The notes: generated by a model not told the origin, from the letters alone. 61,518 nt of DNA from Paenibacillus barengoltzii NBRC 101215 (GCF_004000745.1 NZ_BILV01000033.1:1-61518), one strand, 5' to 3'; shown: positions 42,242 to 51,232, counted from the first letter of the stretch. Numbers and translations: made by a program.

Positions 42242-42492
42242 ATCTTACTTTTTTATACCGACTGACATTAAGTAAGAAATATTCCGCCATAATTATACTT
42301 GCTAGTTTGTTAAAGCACAAAACTTCTCAAACCTCGTTTGGGCTCATTTTTTTAAAAATTTCGTTAAAAAGCGGTATAAACCATCCACCTTCTAAATAAA
42401 CCACGGATCTGCTAACAGATCCTTAGTTTCAGCTCCTTATCTGCGGGTTAGATATTAGTATTTCCATAATGAGTGATAATGTAATACAAAAA

Positions 42493-42519
42493 GAGAAGAG
42501 CGGCATAGCCGCCCTTCTC
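42493..42519 (-). terminator. Terminator of the zinc ribbon gene
   Basis: GAGAAGAGCGGC/GCCGCCCTTCTC stem with one mismatch and ATA loop; on the minus strand it is followed by TTTTTG. Confidence 0.8.
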
Positions 42520-42547
42520 CGATTTCATTCCCTGCTCCTCCTTCACT

Positions 42548-42748
42548 TCAACCCGCCTGCTGGCCGGCTGCATCAATTCTGGCCTGCGAGGCATTCGAAC
42601 ACTTCTTACAAACTTTCAGTTGTTGCCCTGAGCTGGTGTTTTTGACGTACAACAGCTTAATTCGCGTGCTTCCACACACTGGACAAGTGCCGCGACCGCG
42701 CGAAGGTAAATTCCAAAGTGATTTTCCACGTTTATTTTTGGCCATCAT
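42548..42748 (-). CDS. Small zinc ribbon protein
   Basis: 66 aa. A basic N-terminus (AKNKRGKSLWNLPSRGRG) is followed by a CPVCG..CKKCS pair, a classic four-Cys zinc ribbon at about residues 22-50, with an Ala/Gln-rich tail. This resembles small ribosome- or RNA-associated ribbons, but no specific family is recognised. ATG has GAAGGGGATTAG upstream; a second ATG follows immediately. It is next to the cotJ operon on the same strand with its own terminator. Confidence 0.7.
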   Translation of the reverse strand: MMAKNKRGKSLWNLPSRGRGTCPVCGSTRIKLLYVKNTSSGQQLKVCKKCSNASQARIDAAGQQAG

Positions 42749-42787
42749 CTAATCCCCTTCAACGATAAAATAAGTTCATTTCCGAAA

Positions 42788-43357
42788 CTAGAAGATTTTC
42801 TTATGCTCCCGATCCTCTTTCAGAATTTCCACGGCCTCGCGGAACCGCAGGCTGTGCACGATCTCCCGCTCACGCAGGAACTTCAGGCTGTCTTGGATAT
42901 CCACGTCGTCGGTCATGTCGATGAGCCACTGGTATGTAGCCCGCGCTTTCTCTTCGGCCGCAATGTCCTCGTACAGGTCGGCGATGGGATCGCCTTTGGC
43001 CTGGATGTACGTCGCCGTCCACGGTACTCCTGCCGCGTTCTCATAAAACAGCGCCTTATCGTGGTTTACATAATACGGGTCTAATCCCGCCGCCTTCAGC
43101 TGCTCTGGTGTCGCATCTTTGGTCAACTTATAGACCATCGTTGCGATCATTTCGAGATGGGCGAACTCCTCCGTCCCGATGTCATTCAAGAGTCCAATCA
43201 CCTTGTCGGGGATCGTGTATCTCTGATTTAGATAACGCAGCGCTGCTGCCAGCTCCCCATCAGCACCGCCGTATTGCTCGATCAGCAGTTTGGCCATCCG
43301 CGGATCGCATTTGCTGACGCGCACCGGGTATTGCAGCTTTTTCTCATACACCCACAT
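42788..43357 (-). CDS. cotJC: Spore coat protein CotJC (manganese catalase-like)
   Basis: 189-aa ferritin-like four-helix protein of the Mn-catalase family: MWVYEKKLQYPVRVSKCDPRMAKLLIEQYGG, GLLNDIGTEEFAHLEMIATMVYKL (E and H metal ligands) and YEDIAAEEKARATYQWLID (ExxH-like second site). CotJC is a mother-cell-made inner coat component in Bacillus. AAAGGAGG lies 13 bases before the ATG. Last gene of cotJA-cotJB-cotJC. Confidence 0.95.
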   Translation of the reverse strand: MWVYEKKLQYPVRVSKCDPRMAKLLIEQYGGADGELAAALRYLNQRYTIPDKVIGLLNDIGTEEFAHLEMIATMVYKLTKDATPEQLKAAGLDPYYVNHDKALFYENAAGVPWTATYIQAKGDPIADLYEDIAAEEKARATYQWLIDMTDDVDIQDSLKFLREREIVHSLRFREAVEILKEDREHKKIF

Positions 43358-43408
43358 ATCGCCTGTTTAACCTCCTTTAGCTTCCCGTCACAGATGGAAG
43401 GCAGGTTG

Positions 43409-43687
43409 CTACACCTGCCAAGGCCAAGGGCTTTTCGACCATTCCCACGGGAATTTCGAATACGCGCGCCCGAAGTTTTGCAGCGGGCCGTACAACTGTT
43501 GAAAATGATTTGCGTGCTGCGTCCGCTCTTGGGTCAGCTGATTAAACTGCTGGATCGCGGCCAGATCATCCGGATGCGTATCCAGATACAAATTCAGCTC
43601 TACCAGTGCGAAGTCCAGCGCTTGCAGCTTCTCAAGCTTCTCGTAATACTCCTGATCGAACGGTTGGTTGTTCGGATTTGTCGACAT
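43409..43687 (-). CDS. cotJB: Spore coat protein CotJB
   Basis: 92-aa protein of the CotJB family: YYEKLEKLQALDFALVELNLYLDTHPDDLAAIQQFNQLTQ and the end YGPLQNFGRAYSKFPWEWSKSPWPWQV are characteristic. In B. subtilis it is made in the mother cell with CotJA and CotJC. The start is taken at ATG of MSTNPNNQ, just after the cotJA stop; an upstream frame to 43720 overlaps cotJA. Confidence 0.92.
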   Translation of the reverse strand: MSTNPNNQPFDQEYYEKLEKLQALDFALVELNLYLDTHPDDLAAIQQFNQLTQERTQHANHFQQLYGPLQNFGRAYSKFPWEWSKSPWPWQV

Positions 43688-43691
43688 GGGC

Positions 43692-43910
43692 TCACCGTCC
43701 TTTTCCCCATTTGGATTCATAAGGGCTGTACAAAGCTGGCCATAACGTTCCGTGCTTTAAGGCGTCCATCGGGCTAAACTGCGGCAAATTCGGAGGTTGG
43801 AAGTGGATAAACAGCTGCGGAGGGGTGCTGTAGGTTTTTTGCGTGATCGGCGGACACGGGTCGAATGGGCCGATAAACGGGGTCCACACACGTTCCTGAG
43901 GATGGTTCAA
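43692..43910 (-). CDS. cotJA: Spore coat-associated protein CotJA
   Basis: 72-aa Pro-rich protein (VWTPFIGPFDPCPPITQKTYSTPPQLFIHFQPPNLPQFSPMDALKHGTLWPALYSPY), with the QFSPxxALKxGTLWP block of CotJA. First gene of cotJABC. The start is TTG, preceded by AAGGAGGAAGTTTCT; no ATG is available in the right place. Confidence 0.88.
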   Translation of the reverse strand: MNHPQERVWTPFIGPFDPCPPITQKTYSTPPQLFIHFQPPNLPQFSPMDALKHGTLWPALYSPYESKWGKGR

Positions 43911-44036
43911 AGAAACTTCCTCCTTACTTCAAGCATGATCATGCAGGCAAGCCACCAAATTTTCCCTGCATCCTACCTATAACATATGACAATCGCCCAA
44001 ATAATGAACCGAAATAGACGTATTTTTACAAAAAAA

Positions 44037-44070
44037 ATCACGCTGCCCCTGAACCCAGAGACAGCGTGAT
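44037..44070 (-). terminator. Terminator of the CNNM/CorC gene
   Basis: ATCACGCTG/CAGCGTGAT stem; the A run to its left gives a U-tract in minus-strand RNA. Confidence 0.8.
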
Positions 44071-44092
44071 GCCGGATGAAGCTTGTCCGGCG

Positions 44093-45457
44093 TTATTCCT
44101 CTTCAATTTCCTCATCCGGCTCCTCGACGACAAGACGGATGACCTTGACGCGCGTGATACGCAACCGGCTGGCCTCTTCAACCTCAAATAAGAAGCGGTC
44201 GACTTGCTTTCTTTTACCTTTGGCCGGGGTTCCTTCCAACTCCTTGAACAACCAGCCGCCGATGGAGTCCACTTCGTCGTCTTCGATGTCGCTGCCAACC
44301 AATTCGTTAACTTCTTCAATTAACAAGCGGCCGTCCACCGAATAGACATCGTCGGTGATTTTCTCGATATCCGGACGTTCATCCTCGAACTCGTCATGGA
44401 GATCGCCAACGATCTCCTCGAGAATTTCTTCTGCCGTCAGCAGGCCGGCTGTTCCGCCGTATTCATCGACGACCAGCGTGACCTGAGAATGCTTCTTCTG
44501 CATCAATCGAAGGACCTGGCTGATCTCCATCGACTCCGGTACGTTCAGGATCGGTCGGACCATCTCCTCCAGACGAAGCGGCTTCTCGGGATCAGGCAGC
44601 AGCAGGTCGGTAATATGTACGAACCCGATGATCTGGTCCTTATCCTCGACGGCAACCGGATAACGCGAGTGCTTCGTGTTGGCGACGATGTTCATATTCT
44701 CTTCCCAGCTCAAATTCGTGTATAAGCAGTCCATATCCGTCCGCGGCAGCATTACCTCACGGGCCAGCATGTCGGAGAAGTCGAAAATATTGTCCATCAG
44801 CTTCATTTCATCTTGATCGATGACGCCGCTTTTGGCGCTCTGATCCATGAGAATGCGGATCTCTTCCTCCGAATGCGCCGCTTCGCTCTCACTGGCCGGT
44901 TCAATTCCAATCAACCGAAGCGCACCGTTCGCCGCCGTATTCAGCAGCCAGATCACAGGAAGGAAAATGCGATAAAACATCAACAACGGCCAAGACAGCC
45001 ATAGGGACGTTGCTTCCGACTTTTGGATCGCCAGCGATTTTGGTGCCAGCTCCCCCATGACAATATGTAAAAACGTAATGATCGCAAAACCGACCGCTAC
45101 CGAGACCGTGGAGATCAAGGTAGGATCGGTTGCGCCCATCTTATGCATCAGCGGTTCAATTAACAGCTCAGACACTGCGGGTTCTCCGACCCACCCGAGA
45201 CCCAGTGAAGCTAGCGTGATGCCAAGCTGTGTTGCCGACAAGTAAGTGTCAAGCCGTTTATTGACCTTCAGCGCGTAGTTCGCCCGGCGGTTGCCCTCCC
45301 GGGCCAATTGGGTCAGCCGGGATTGGCGAACCTTCACGAGCGAAAATTCAGCAGCCACAAAGAATCCGTTTAAGAAGACGAGAATCAGGACGATCAGTAA
45401 GTTCCATATTAGCTTGCCGATTTCAAAATTGGTATGAGCATCGATGGCTACCGGCAT
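44093..45457 (-). CDS. CNNM/CorC-type transporter with CBS domains (hemolysin family)
   Basis: 454 aa. A DUF21 membrane domain (about residues 10-195, with FFVAAEFSLVKVRQSRL, ASLGLGWVGEPAV and HIVMGELAPKSLAI) is followed by a CBS pair (about 215-335: MLPRTDMDCLYTN, HSQVTLVVDEYGGTAGLLTAEEILEEIVGD) and a CorC/HlyC C-terminal domain. Family members export Mg2+ (MpfA-type) in Firmicutes; hemolysin is a historical name. ATG at 45457. Single-gene unit with terminator. Confidence 0.92.
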   Translation of the reverse strand: MPVAIDAHTNFEIGKLIWNLLIVLILVFLNGFFVAAEFSLVKVRQSRLTQLAREGNRRANYALKVNKRLDTYLSATQLGITLASLGLGWVGEPAVSELLIEPLMHKMGATDPTLISTVSVAVGFAIITFLHIVMGELAPKSLAIQKSEATSLWLSWPLLMFYRIFLPVIWLLNTAANGALRLIGIEPASESEAAHSEEEIRILMDQSAKSGVIDQDEMKLMDNIFDFSDMLAREVMLPRTDMDCLYTNLSWEENMNIVANTKHSRYPVAVEDKDQIIGFVHITDLLLPDPEKPLRLEEMVRPILNVPESMEISQVLRLMQKKHSQVTLVVDEYGGTAGLLTAEEILEEIVGDLHDEFEDERPDIEKITDDVYSVDGRLLIEEVNELVGSDIEDDEVDSIGGWLFKELEGTPAKGKRKQVDRFLFEVEEASRLRITRVKVIRLVVEEPDEEIEEE

Positions 45458-45489
45458 GTCATACGCCTCTTTTCTAGTTTAGTTCTACC

Positions 45490-46629
45490 TTATAGCGCAG
45501 CCGCTTTGCGCGATTTGAATTCAATGTCTTGATAATACATATCCGCGACCAAGAGATTCGGACCGCAGCAGCCGGCCGCATCGCAGTGGCAGTTGACTTT
45601 CTGATTTAATGGATGCTCTGTCAGCCAACGGCTGAAGATCTCATCCAGCTTCCCTTCCCGCACATTCCCAAAGGCTGGGATGGCGGCAAAATCCGTTACA
45701 AACACATCCCCGGTGAACATATTCACATTTACGCGGTTACGTCCATCCGGATCATTGCGAACAGTCACGTTAGGCTCTTTCCGCAGTCTGCGTAGCAACG
45801 CCAAGTCTTCCTCATTCCCGTTACAAGCAAAGAATGGCAGCGTTCCGAACAGCATCCATATGTCCGGATCCCGAGCGTCCAGCAACGAGTGGATCGCCGC
45901 TCGCATCTCGCTTAACGCGAGCACCGGCAACCCTTCAGCAAAATCGGCCGCATACATCGGATGGACCTCATGTCTTTTGCAGCCCATTTCTACAATCATA
46001 CGATGAATCTCTGGAAGCTTGCGGTGCGTTCGATAGTTAATCATCGATTCGGCCGACACGAACATGCCCGCATCGCTTAATTTGCGCGTATTCTCAATCA
46101 TCGTCTCGTACATTTTATAAGCGACCTCCCGCTTAACCGGGTGCCCGCTGCGGGCGAATCCGATCTCATGGAAATCGCGTTCGCTTGTATAGTTAAACGA
46201 GATGTGCATCACATCCAAATAAGGAAGCAACTTCTCGTAACGTTCATAGTCTAAGGTTAGATTGGAATTGATTTGCGAACGAATCCCGCGCTCCTTGGCA
46301 TATTTCAGGATCGGGATAATTTTCTCCTCCACGGTTTGGCGCCGAAATGTCGGCTCGCCGCCCGTGATGCTGATCGTCTGTAAATGCTCAACTTCATCTA
46401 ACGCCTTCAGTATCAGAGGCAGCGGAAGCTGCTCCGGCTCCTTCAGGACGAGACTGTCACCAACCGCGCAGTGCTCGCAACGCATATTACACAGATTCGT
46501 TACCGTCAGCTCAACGCTGGTTAAGGCATGCCGCCCGAACTCCCGCAGGGACAAAATCGGATCCCACGGATCATAACTCGGGCTGATTGGCCGAGTGCCT
46601 TCATTTATCACTATCGTCTGTTTTCTCAT
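45490..46629 (-). CDS. yfkAB: Radical SAM protein YfkAB
   Basis: 379 aa. A radical SAM motif CNMRCEHC near residue 47 is followed by SITGGEPTFR, and a C-terminal CxCxxxxC motif CHCDAAGCCGPN near 347. This combination defines the YfkA/B family of Bacillales (function unknown). TVTNLCNMRCEHCAVGDSLV and HISFNYTSERDFHEIGFARSGHP are strongly conserved. It is intact as a single reading frame and stands alone on the minus strand. Confidence 0.9.
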   Translation of the reverse strand: MRKQTIVINEGTRPISPSYDPWDPILSLREFGRHALTSVELTVTNLCNMRCEHCAVGDSLVLKEPEQLPLPLILKALDEVEHLQTISITGGEPTFRRQTVEEKIIPILKYAKERGIRSQINSNLTLDYERYEKLLPYLDVMHISFNYTSERDFHEIGFARSGHPVKREVAYKMYETMIENTRKLSDAGMFVSAESMINYRTHRKLPEIHRMIVEMGCKRHEVHPMYAADFAEGLPVLALSEMRAAIHSLLDARDPDIWMLFGTLPFFACNGNEEDLALLRRLRKEPNVTVRNDPDGRNRVNVNMFTGDVFVTDFAAIPAFGNVREGKLDEIFSRWLTEHPLNQKVNCHCDAAGCCGPNLLVADMYYQDIEFKSRKAAAL

Positions 46630-46789
46630 TTTCCACTACCACCATTCTAATCCGTCCGCTCCCGCAATCCAGCTGGAGAGCGAAAAGCGGACATATCTAC
46701 TGTGTAAGAAGACGTTTCTCCCGTCCTCATTATAAATCTTTTTCCTGGATTTCATTCCAGCTTGAAATATCGTCGGTCTTTGAACAGAA

Positions 46790-47617
46790 TTAACGCATAA
46801 TAAAGATCCAGAACAAGGCCGCCAAAATAAACCGATAATAAGCAAAATGGCGAAGCTGTACCTTTTGGATGAGTTTTAAGAACGCCAGTACAACCACATA
46901 GGCTACCACAAAAGCAACCACAAAACCGATCAAGAAATACCCGATCGTTTCAGATGTTAAATAGCGGTATGAATCCAGCATTTCGTAAGCGGACACTGCA
47001 CACATGATTGGGATCGCAATAAAGAACGAGAAGTCCGCAGCCGCCTTGTAGCTGGCACCGCTCAGCATGCCGCCGGCGATCGTGGATCCAGACCGGGAGA
47101 AGCCGGGCCAGAGCACGGAAATACATTGATACAACCCGATCAGCAGCGCTTGCTTGTAGGTCAGCTGATCCATTTCTTGCGCGGTAACCACCGCTTTGTT
47201 CTTATTAAACCATTCGGCAAAGATCATGAATATGCCGCCAACAACCAGCGCCCACAATACCGTCTGCGAGCTGAACAGGCTTTTGATAAAATCGCGGAAG
47301 AAAAAGCCGACCACCAATGCTGGCGCAATCCCCAGCAGAACATGGATCAAGTTCAGACGGCCTTTTGGGGCGTTTAGGTCCACAACCGTTATTTTTTTGC
47401 TTAAGCCCAGAAGATTTAAAATCCGTTCCCGGTAGACCCAGGCCATGGCCAAGATCGCACCCAACTGAATAACGATTTCAAAGGTTTTCATTTCCGGCGA
47501 CTGATCATCGTACCCCATCAGCTTGGCAGTTAAGATCATATGTCCCGTTGACGAGACCGGAATAAACTCGGTTAAACCTTCGACAATGGCTAAAATAATC
47601 GAGACAATAAAACTCAT
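46790..47617 (-). CDS. uppP: Undecaprenyl-diphosphatase
   Basis: 275-aa integral membrane enzyme (BacA/UppP) that dephosphorylates undecaprenyl pyrophosphate outside the membrane for cell-wall carrier recycling and gives bacitracin tolerance. Motifs EGLTEFIPVSSTGHMIL (about residues 13-29) and PGFSRSGSTIAGGM (about 170-183) hold the catalytic Glu, His, Ser and Arg. About eight helices. AGGAGGAACGA precedes the ATG. Confidence 0.96.
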   Translation of the reverse strand: MSFIVSIILAIVEGLTEFIPVSSTGHMILTAKLMGYDDQSPEMKTFEIVIQLGAILAMAWVYRERILNLLGLSKKITVVDLNAPKGRLNLIHVLLGIAPALVVGFFFRDFIKSLFSSQTVLWALVVGGIFMIFAEWFNKNKAVVTAQEMDQLTYKQALLIGLYQCISVLWPGFSRSGSTIAGGMLSGASYKAAADFSFFIAIPIMCAVSAYEMLDSYRYLTSETIGYFLIGFVVAFVVAYVVVLAFLKLIQKVQLRHFAYYRFILAALFWIFIMR

Positions 47618-47653
47618 TCGTTCCTCCTGATCGAGTGTGACTTCGCGCTATAG

Positions 47654-49087
47654 CTATTCTACTTTTTTCCAACGGGATTGAAAACAGTTATCCACTGCAC
47701 CGGCCGTCTGCAGCTCAAAGCGGAGCAAATCGCGCAAAAATTCAGGGAGCATATAACGCTTCTCCGTACCTCGCTTTAATCGTTCATAGCCGACGCCAAA
47801 GGTGAACATATCCAGCGTGCCTACGAGATACGTCTGGTCGCTCCGCAATGGCTTGCCCGCAACGCTTGCCCGGATGATCCGTTCGAAGGGAGGAGCGTCA
47901 GGGTTGTATTCGATCTCCAATCCGTCAACGCAAATGCCGCCAAGCACCTTCCCGCGAAAGCCAAATCCCATAATGAATTTGCCCATCTTCTCCTCAAGCA
48001 GCGATTCCTCCAGACTCGCCAAAATATCTTCGCCGGACAGTCGCATCGTACATGGGTTAATCGGCGAAGGGCACCGTTCATGCAGCATTCCTTCGCTGAT
48101 CTCTCCAGCTGGCAGGCTGGCGAGCAGCTGACCGCTGTTCACCAGCGAGAATTCGCTGCCGGTATGGCGGCGCACAGCTTGAGCCAGCAGATTGCCAAAC
48201 GGCGATTCCGCCTCATAAGACACCGGCAATTCGCGATCCGTCACCGCAACCGTGCGATTCAAACGGAGCTTGGCTGCTTCTCGCTGCAGGGCGATGGCCG
48301 TCTCTACCTGCTCCAGCTTCGGCCCTTCCCCGACAGGCAGGCAAATGCCGTCCATCGATAAACGGCCGGTTCCGGCCTCCCGGTGAACAACAACCTTACC
48401 TAAGTAGTTGCCGAACTTCCCGGCAGCCGTGATCACCGTCGATCCGATACGCAGCGGCTCCTCCAGCAGATGATGGGTATGACCGCCGATAATCAGGTCG
48501 ATGCCCGGAACCGTCTCAGCCAGCTGCCGATCCATCGGCAGGCCTAAATGGGACATCACGATAACCAGATCGACCTCATCGCGCAGCTGACTTACATCCC
48601 TGGCGATCGTGTCCAACGGATTCAGGGATTCCAGGCCCAGCAGCTCATAAAACTCGGCAAACGCAGCTGTCGCAGCCACCAGCCCGATCTTAAACCCCTG
48701 CTTGCGTATAATGAGACGGCTCTGCATCCACGCCGGGGGCTGCCCTGTCCGCATCTCGATGATATTGCCGCATACGACAGAACTATGCAGGCCAGCGTAG
48801 GCCTGGCCCAACATTTCCGGCGTAAAGGTCAGCCCTTCATTATTGCCGATCGTTACCGCATCGTATCCCGTTAGGTTCAACACGTCCACGTTGGCCTGTC
48901 CTAAAGTCCCTTCCGTTTCGAGCGCCGCCCGGTCCATATGGTCGCCGATATCGAGAAGGAGCGTAGAAGCCGGCGCCTCGGCACGCAACTCATCAATCAT
49001 CGCCGCGATGCGCCCCATCGTTTCAAAATGGCTGTGAATATCGTTGGTGTAGAGTATCGTTAACGTTTCCTGGTTCATCTCCGGCAT
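47654..49087 (-). CDS. YunD-like 5'-nucleotidase/2',3'-cyclic phosphodiesterase
   Basis: 477 aa. The N-terminal calcineurin-like domain (ILYTNDIHSHFE near residue 10, LLLDIGDHMDR, TIGNNEGL, VMSHLG, IIGGHTHHLLEEP) is followed by a C-terminal 5'-nucleotidase domain (about 290-470: ESPFGNLLAQAVRRHTGSEFSLVNSGQ). No signal peptide or anchor is seen, so it is probably cytoplasmic, as with YunD. ATG at 49087 (AAGGAGG 8 bases before) is preferred to an upstream GTG. Divergent from moaDE. Confidence 0.88.
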   Translation of the reverse strand: MPEMNQETLTILYTNDIHSHFETMGRIAAMIDELRAEAPASTLLLDIGDHMDRAALETEGTLGQANVDVLNLTGYDAVTIGNNEGLTFTPEMLGQAYAGLHSSVVCGNIIEMRTGQPPAWMQSRLIIRKQGFKIGLVAATAAFAEFYELLGLESLNPLDTIARDVSQLRDEVDLVIVMSHLGLPMDRQLAETVPGIDLIIGGHTHHLLEEPLRIGSTVITAAGKFGNYLGKVVVHREAGTGRLSMDGICLPVGEGPKLEQVETAIALQREAAKLRLNRTVAVTDRELPVSYEAESPFGNLLAQAVRRHTGSEFSLVNSGQLLASLPAGEISEGMLHERCPSPINPCTMRLSGEDILASLEESLLEEKMGKFIMGFGFRGKVLGGICVDGLEIEYNPDAPPFERIIRASVAGKPLRSDQTYLVGTLDMFTFGVGYERLKRGTEKRYMLPEFLRDLLRFELQTAGAVDNCFQSRWKKVE

Positions 49088-49223
49088 AAGCACTACCTCC
49101 TTGCCCTCTCAATCTATTCGGCTTATTCTAAATTTTAGAGTTCAATGTGTATTATATACCTTAAAATTGATCGTTGTCTTGTTATAATGTATATTACTTA
49201 CAAACTATTCCGAGGAGACTCCT

Positions 49224-49976
49224 ATGAATATTCAAATTGCTCTTTTTGCCGGGTTGGCGGACCGGATCGGTACGTCAACCTTAAGCTTTGCATACCCTTA
49301 TCCAGAACGTCCAATTACAGCAGCCTCGTTAAAGGAAGCGTTAGCTGAGGCTTATCCCTCAGCAGCTGCGCTGATTTCCGCCTCCTTCGTTGCGGTAAAT
49401 CAGGAGTACGCTGCAGGCGATACGCCCATCCATGCGGAGGACGAGATCGCACTGATCCCGCCGGTATCCGGCGGAGAATGGAGTTCGAACGATGCTTCGG
49501 ATCCGGCGGACGATCAACTGTACATCATCACGGAAGAACCGCTGTCCGTGGAGGAGATCACGGCTAAGGTTATCACCCCCGACCATGGCGCCGTTCTAAC
49601 GTTCACCGGGACTACCCGGGAATGGACGCAAGGTCAACGGACCGTCCATCTCGAATACGAAGCCTATGTGCCGATGGCCTTAGCCAAGCTGCGCCAAATC
49701 GGCGCCGAGATCACGGAGCGCTGGCCAGGAACCCGCTGTGCGATTAGCCACCGGATCGGTCGCGTGGATATCGCGGAAATCAGTGTCGTCATCGCCGTAT
49801 CGGCACCTCACCGGGCCGGATGCTACGAGGCCAGCCGCTACGCGATTGAACGTCTTAAGCAGATTGTCCCGATCTGGAAAAAGGAAATCTGGGAAGACGG
49901 TTCGGAGTGGAAGGGCCATGGACTTGGTCCGTGGGACCCTCGTGTACCGGGAGAACACCTCCTTTCGGGTGATTGA
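49224..49976 (+). CDS. Fused molybdopterin synthase MoaD-MoaE
   Basis: 250 aa combining both subunits of molybdopterin synthase. MoaD-like ubiquitin fold, about residues 1-84, ends PPVSGG at Gly83-Gly84; a short acidic linker (EWSSNDASDPADD) leads to MoaE (about 98-250) with VLTFTGTTREW, HLEYEAYVPMA, IGRVDIAEISVVIAVSAPHR and VPIWKKEIWEDGSEW. In separate MoaD the C-terminal GG is thiocarboxylated; here it is internal. Mycobacterium tuberculosis MoaX, a similar fusion, needs cleavage at this point. GAGGAGACTCCT precedes the ATG. No other moa/mob gene is in the window. Confidence 0.93.
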   Translation: MNIQIALFAGLADRIGTSTLSFAYPYPERPITAASLKEALAEAYPSAAALISASFVAVNQEYAAGDTPIHAEDEIALIPPVSGGEWSSNDASDPADDQLYIITEEPLSVEEITAKVITPDHGAVLTFTGTTREWTQGQRTVHLEYEAYVPMALAKLRQIGAEITERWPGTRCAISHRIGRVDIAEISVVIAVSAPHRAGCYEASRYAIERLKQIVPIWKKEIWEDGSEWKGHGLGPWDPRVPGEHLLSGD

Positions 49977-50058
49977 CAAACCTAACAATTTCGTTGTCAA
50001 CCCATTTGTTTCCTGATATGATTAAGAAAAACAGGAAGATTACGAGGTGTCATCGTCT

Positions 50059-51090
50059 TTGAAAGTACATATTATGGAGCTCAGTCCAGGCGACCGTCTC
50101 CAACATGACGTATTTAATCATTTCGGCGTTTTTGTTTTGCAGAAAGGCTGTGAATTGAGCAGCGATTCCATCGTTAAGCTAATGCAGCATGGGATCGACT
50201 ACGTAGATATCGAACCGCAAACCTTAGACGCCGAATTCCCTTCGGATCCTGCCTTCCGGGCCAAGCCATATATGGATGAAGCCGTTGACGGTTTCGAGGA
50301 ACTGTTCCTGAAAGCGCTAACGAACGGGACGATCGACGAAGCGAAAGTGGACAAGCTGTTAGAGCCGATGATCTCAGAACTGGATAACCAGAAGGACGTC
50401 GTCTCTTTATTGCTGATGATTGGTGACGGTGACAATTATACTTACCATCATTCCATGCAAGTCGGCATGCTCAGTTATTATATCGCCTCCTGGTTAGGGT
50501 ATCCTAAGGAAGAAGCCTACAAGGCTGGGAAAGCCGGCTACTTGATCGATATCGGCAAGAGCAAGGTCCCACAGAGCATTTTATCCAAGCCCGGCAAGCT
50601 GACGCCGGAGGAATTCGAAGAAGTGAAGCGTCATTCCGAATACGGTCATGACATTATTCTCAATTCTACCGGAGACGAGCTTTCGGCCTTGGTGGCGCTG
50701 CAGCATCACGAACGGGAGGACGGCAGCGGTTATCCGCATGGCTTAACAAGCAAGGATATCCATCCGTTCGCCAAGATCGCCGCGGTTGCAGACGTGTATG
50801 CGGCGATGACCTCCAACCGGGTCTACCGCTCGAAGCAGGAGCTGCTGTCCGTGCTGCGCGAGTTAAACAGCCTTAGCTTCGGCCAGTTGAGCCCGGAGCC
50901 AACGCAAGCATTGATCCGTCATCTGTTGCCGAACTTCATCGGCAAGAAAGTGATGCTGAGCACCGGCGAGATCGGTTCTATCGTCATGACGAATCAAACG
51001 GACTTCTTCCGTCCGCTGGTCAAGACGGATTCCCGATTTGTCGACCTGTCCAAAGAACGCGAAACCTCAATCGCAGAAGTCTATCTCTAA
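50059..51090 (+). CDS. HD-GYP domain protein with degenerate HD motif
   Basis: 343 aa. The N-terminal part (about residues 1-110) is a mixed alpha/beta region typical of Paenibacillus HD-GYP proteins. The HD-GYP domain (about 120-300) keeps HSMQVG (His131), RHSEYGHD (His192, His197), HHEREDGSGYP (His216-His217, GYP at 224-226) and DVYAAMTSNRVYR, but the central HD-x-GK reads LIDIGKSKVP: the His is Ile163. Such proteins hydrolyse c-di-GMP when all ligands are present. The start is TTG at 50059, 8 bases after GAGGTG; GTG at 50047 is the alternative. A terminator follows. Confidence 0.87.
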   Translation: MKVHIMELSPGDRLQHDVFNHFGVFVLQKGCELSSDSIVKLMQHGIDYVDIEPQTLDAEFPSDPAFRAKPYMDEAVDGFEELFLKALTNGTIDEAKVDKLLEPMISELDNQKDVVSLLLMIGDGDNYTYHHSMQVGMLSYYIASWLGYPKEEAYKAGKAGYLIDIGKSKVPQSILSKPGKLTPEEFEEVKRHSEYGHDIILNSTGDELSALVALQHHEREDGSGYPHGLTSKDIHPFAKIAAVADVYAAMTSNRVYRSKQELLSVLRELNSLSFGQLSPEPTQALIRHLLPNFIGKKVMLSTGEIGSIVMTNQTDFFRPLVKTDSRFVDLSKERETSIAEVYL

Positions 51091-51102
51091 TACGCTTTTT
51101 CT

Positions 51103-51133
51103 CCCGGGCCTGCATAGGTTCCGGGTTTTATTT
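51103..51133 (+). terminator. Terminator of the HD-GYP gene
   Basis: CCCGG/CCGGG stem followed by TTTTATTTTG. Confidence 0.7.
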
Positions 51134-51232
51134 TGCCCAGAATTCTTGAATCAGGAACGCTTACGCATTCGCCCAATCCACTCTTGCCTACCCGTCATAC
51201 ATTAGCAATAAAACAACGGGAGGCGCGCTCAC

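Larger units (their letters stand above)
42196..42547. other. Non-coding gap, AT-rich, with regulatory elements
   Basis: 352 bp without a supported gene. It holds the 42227-42241 palindrome, a CTTACTT/AAGTAAG inverted pair, a small hairpin GGATCTG/CAGATCC near 42410 and the terminator of the zinc-ribbon gene. No ORF in it has a ribosome binding site. Confidence 0.6.
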
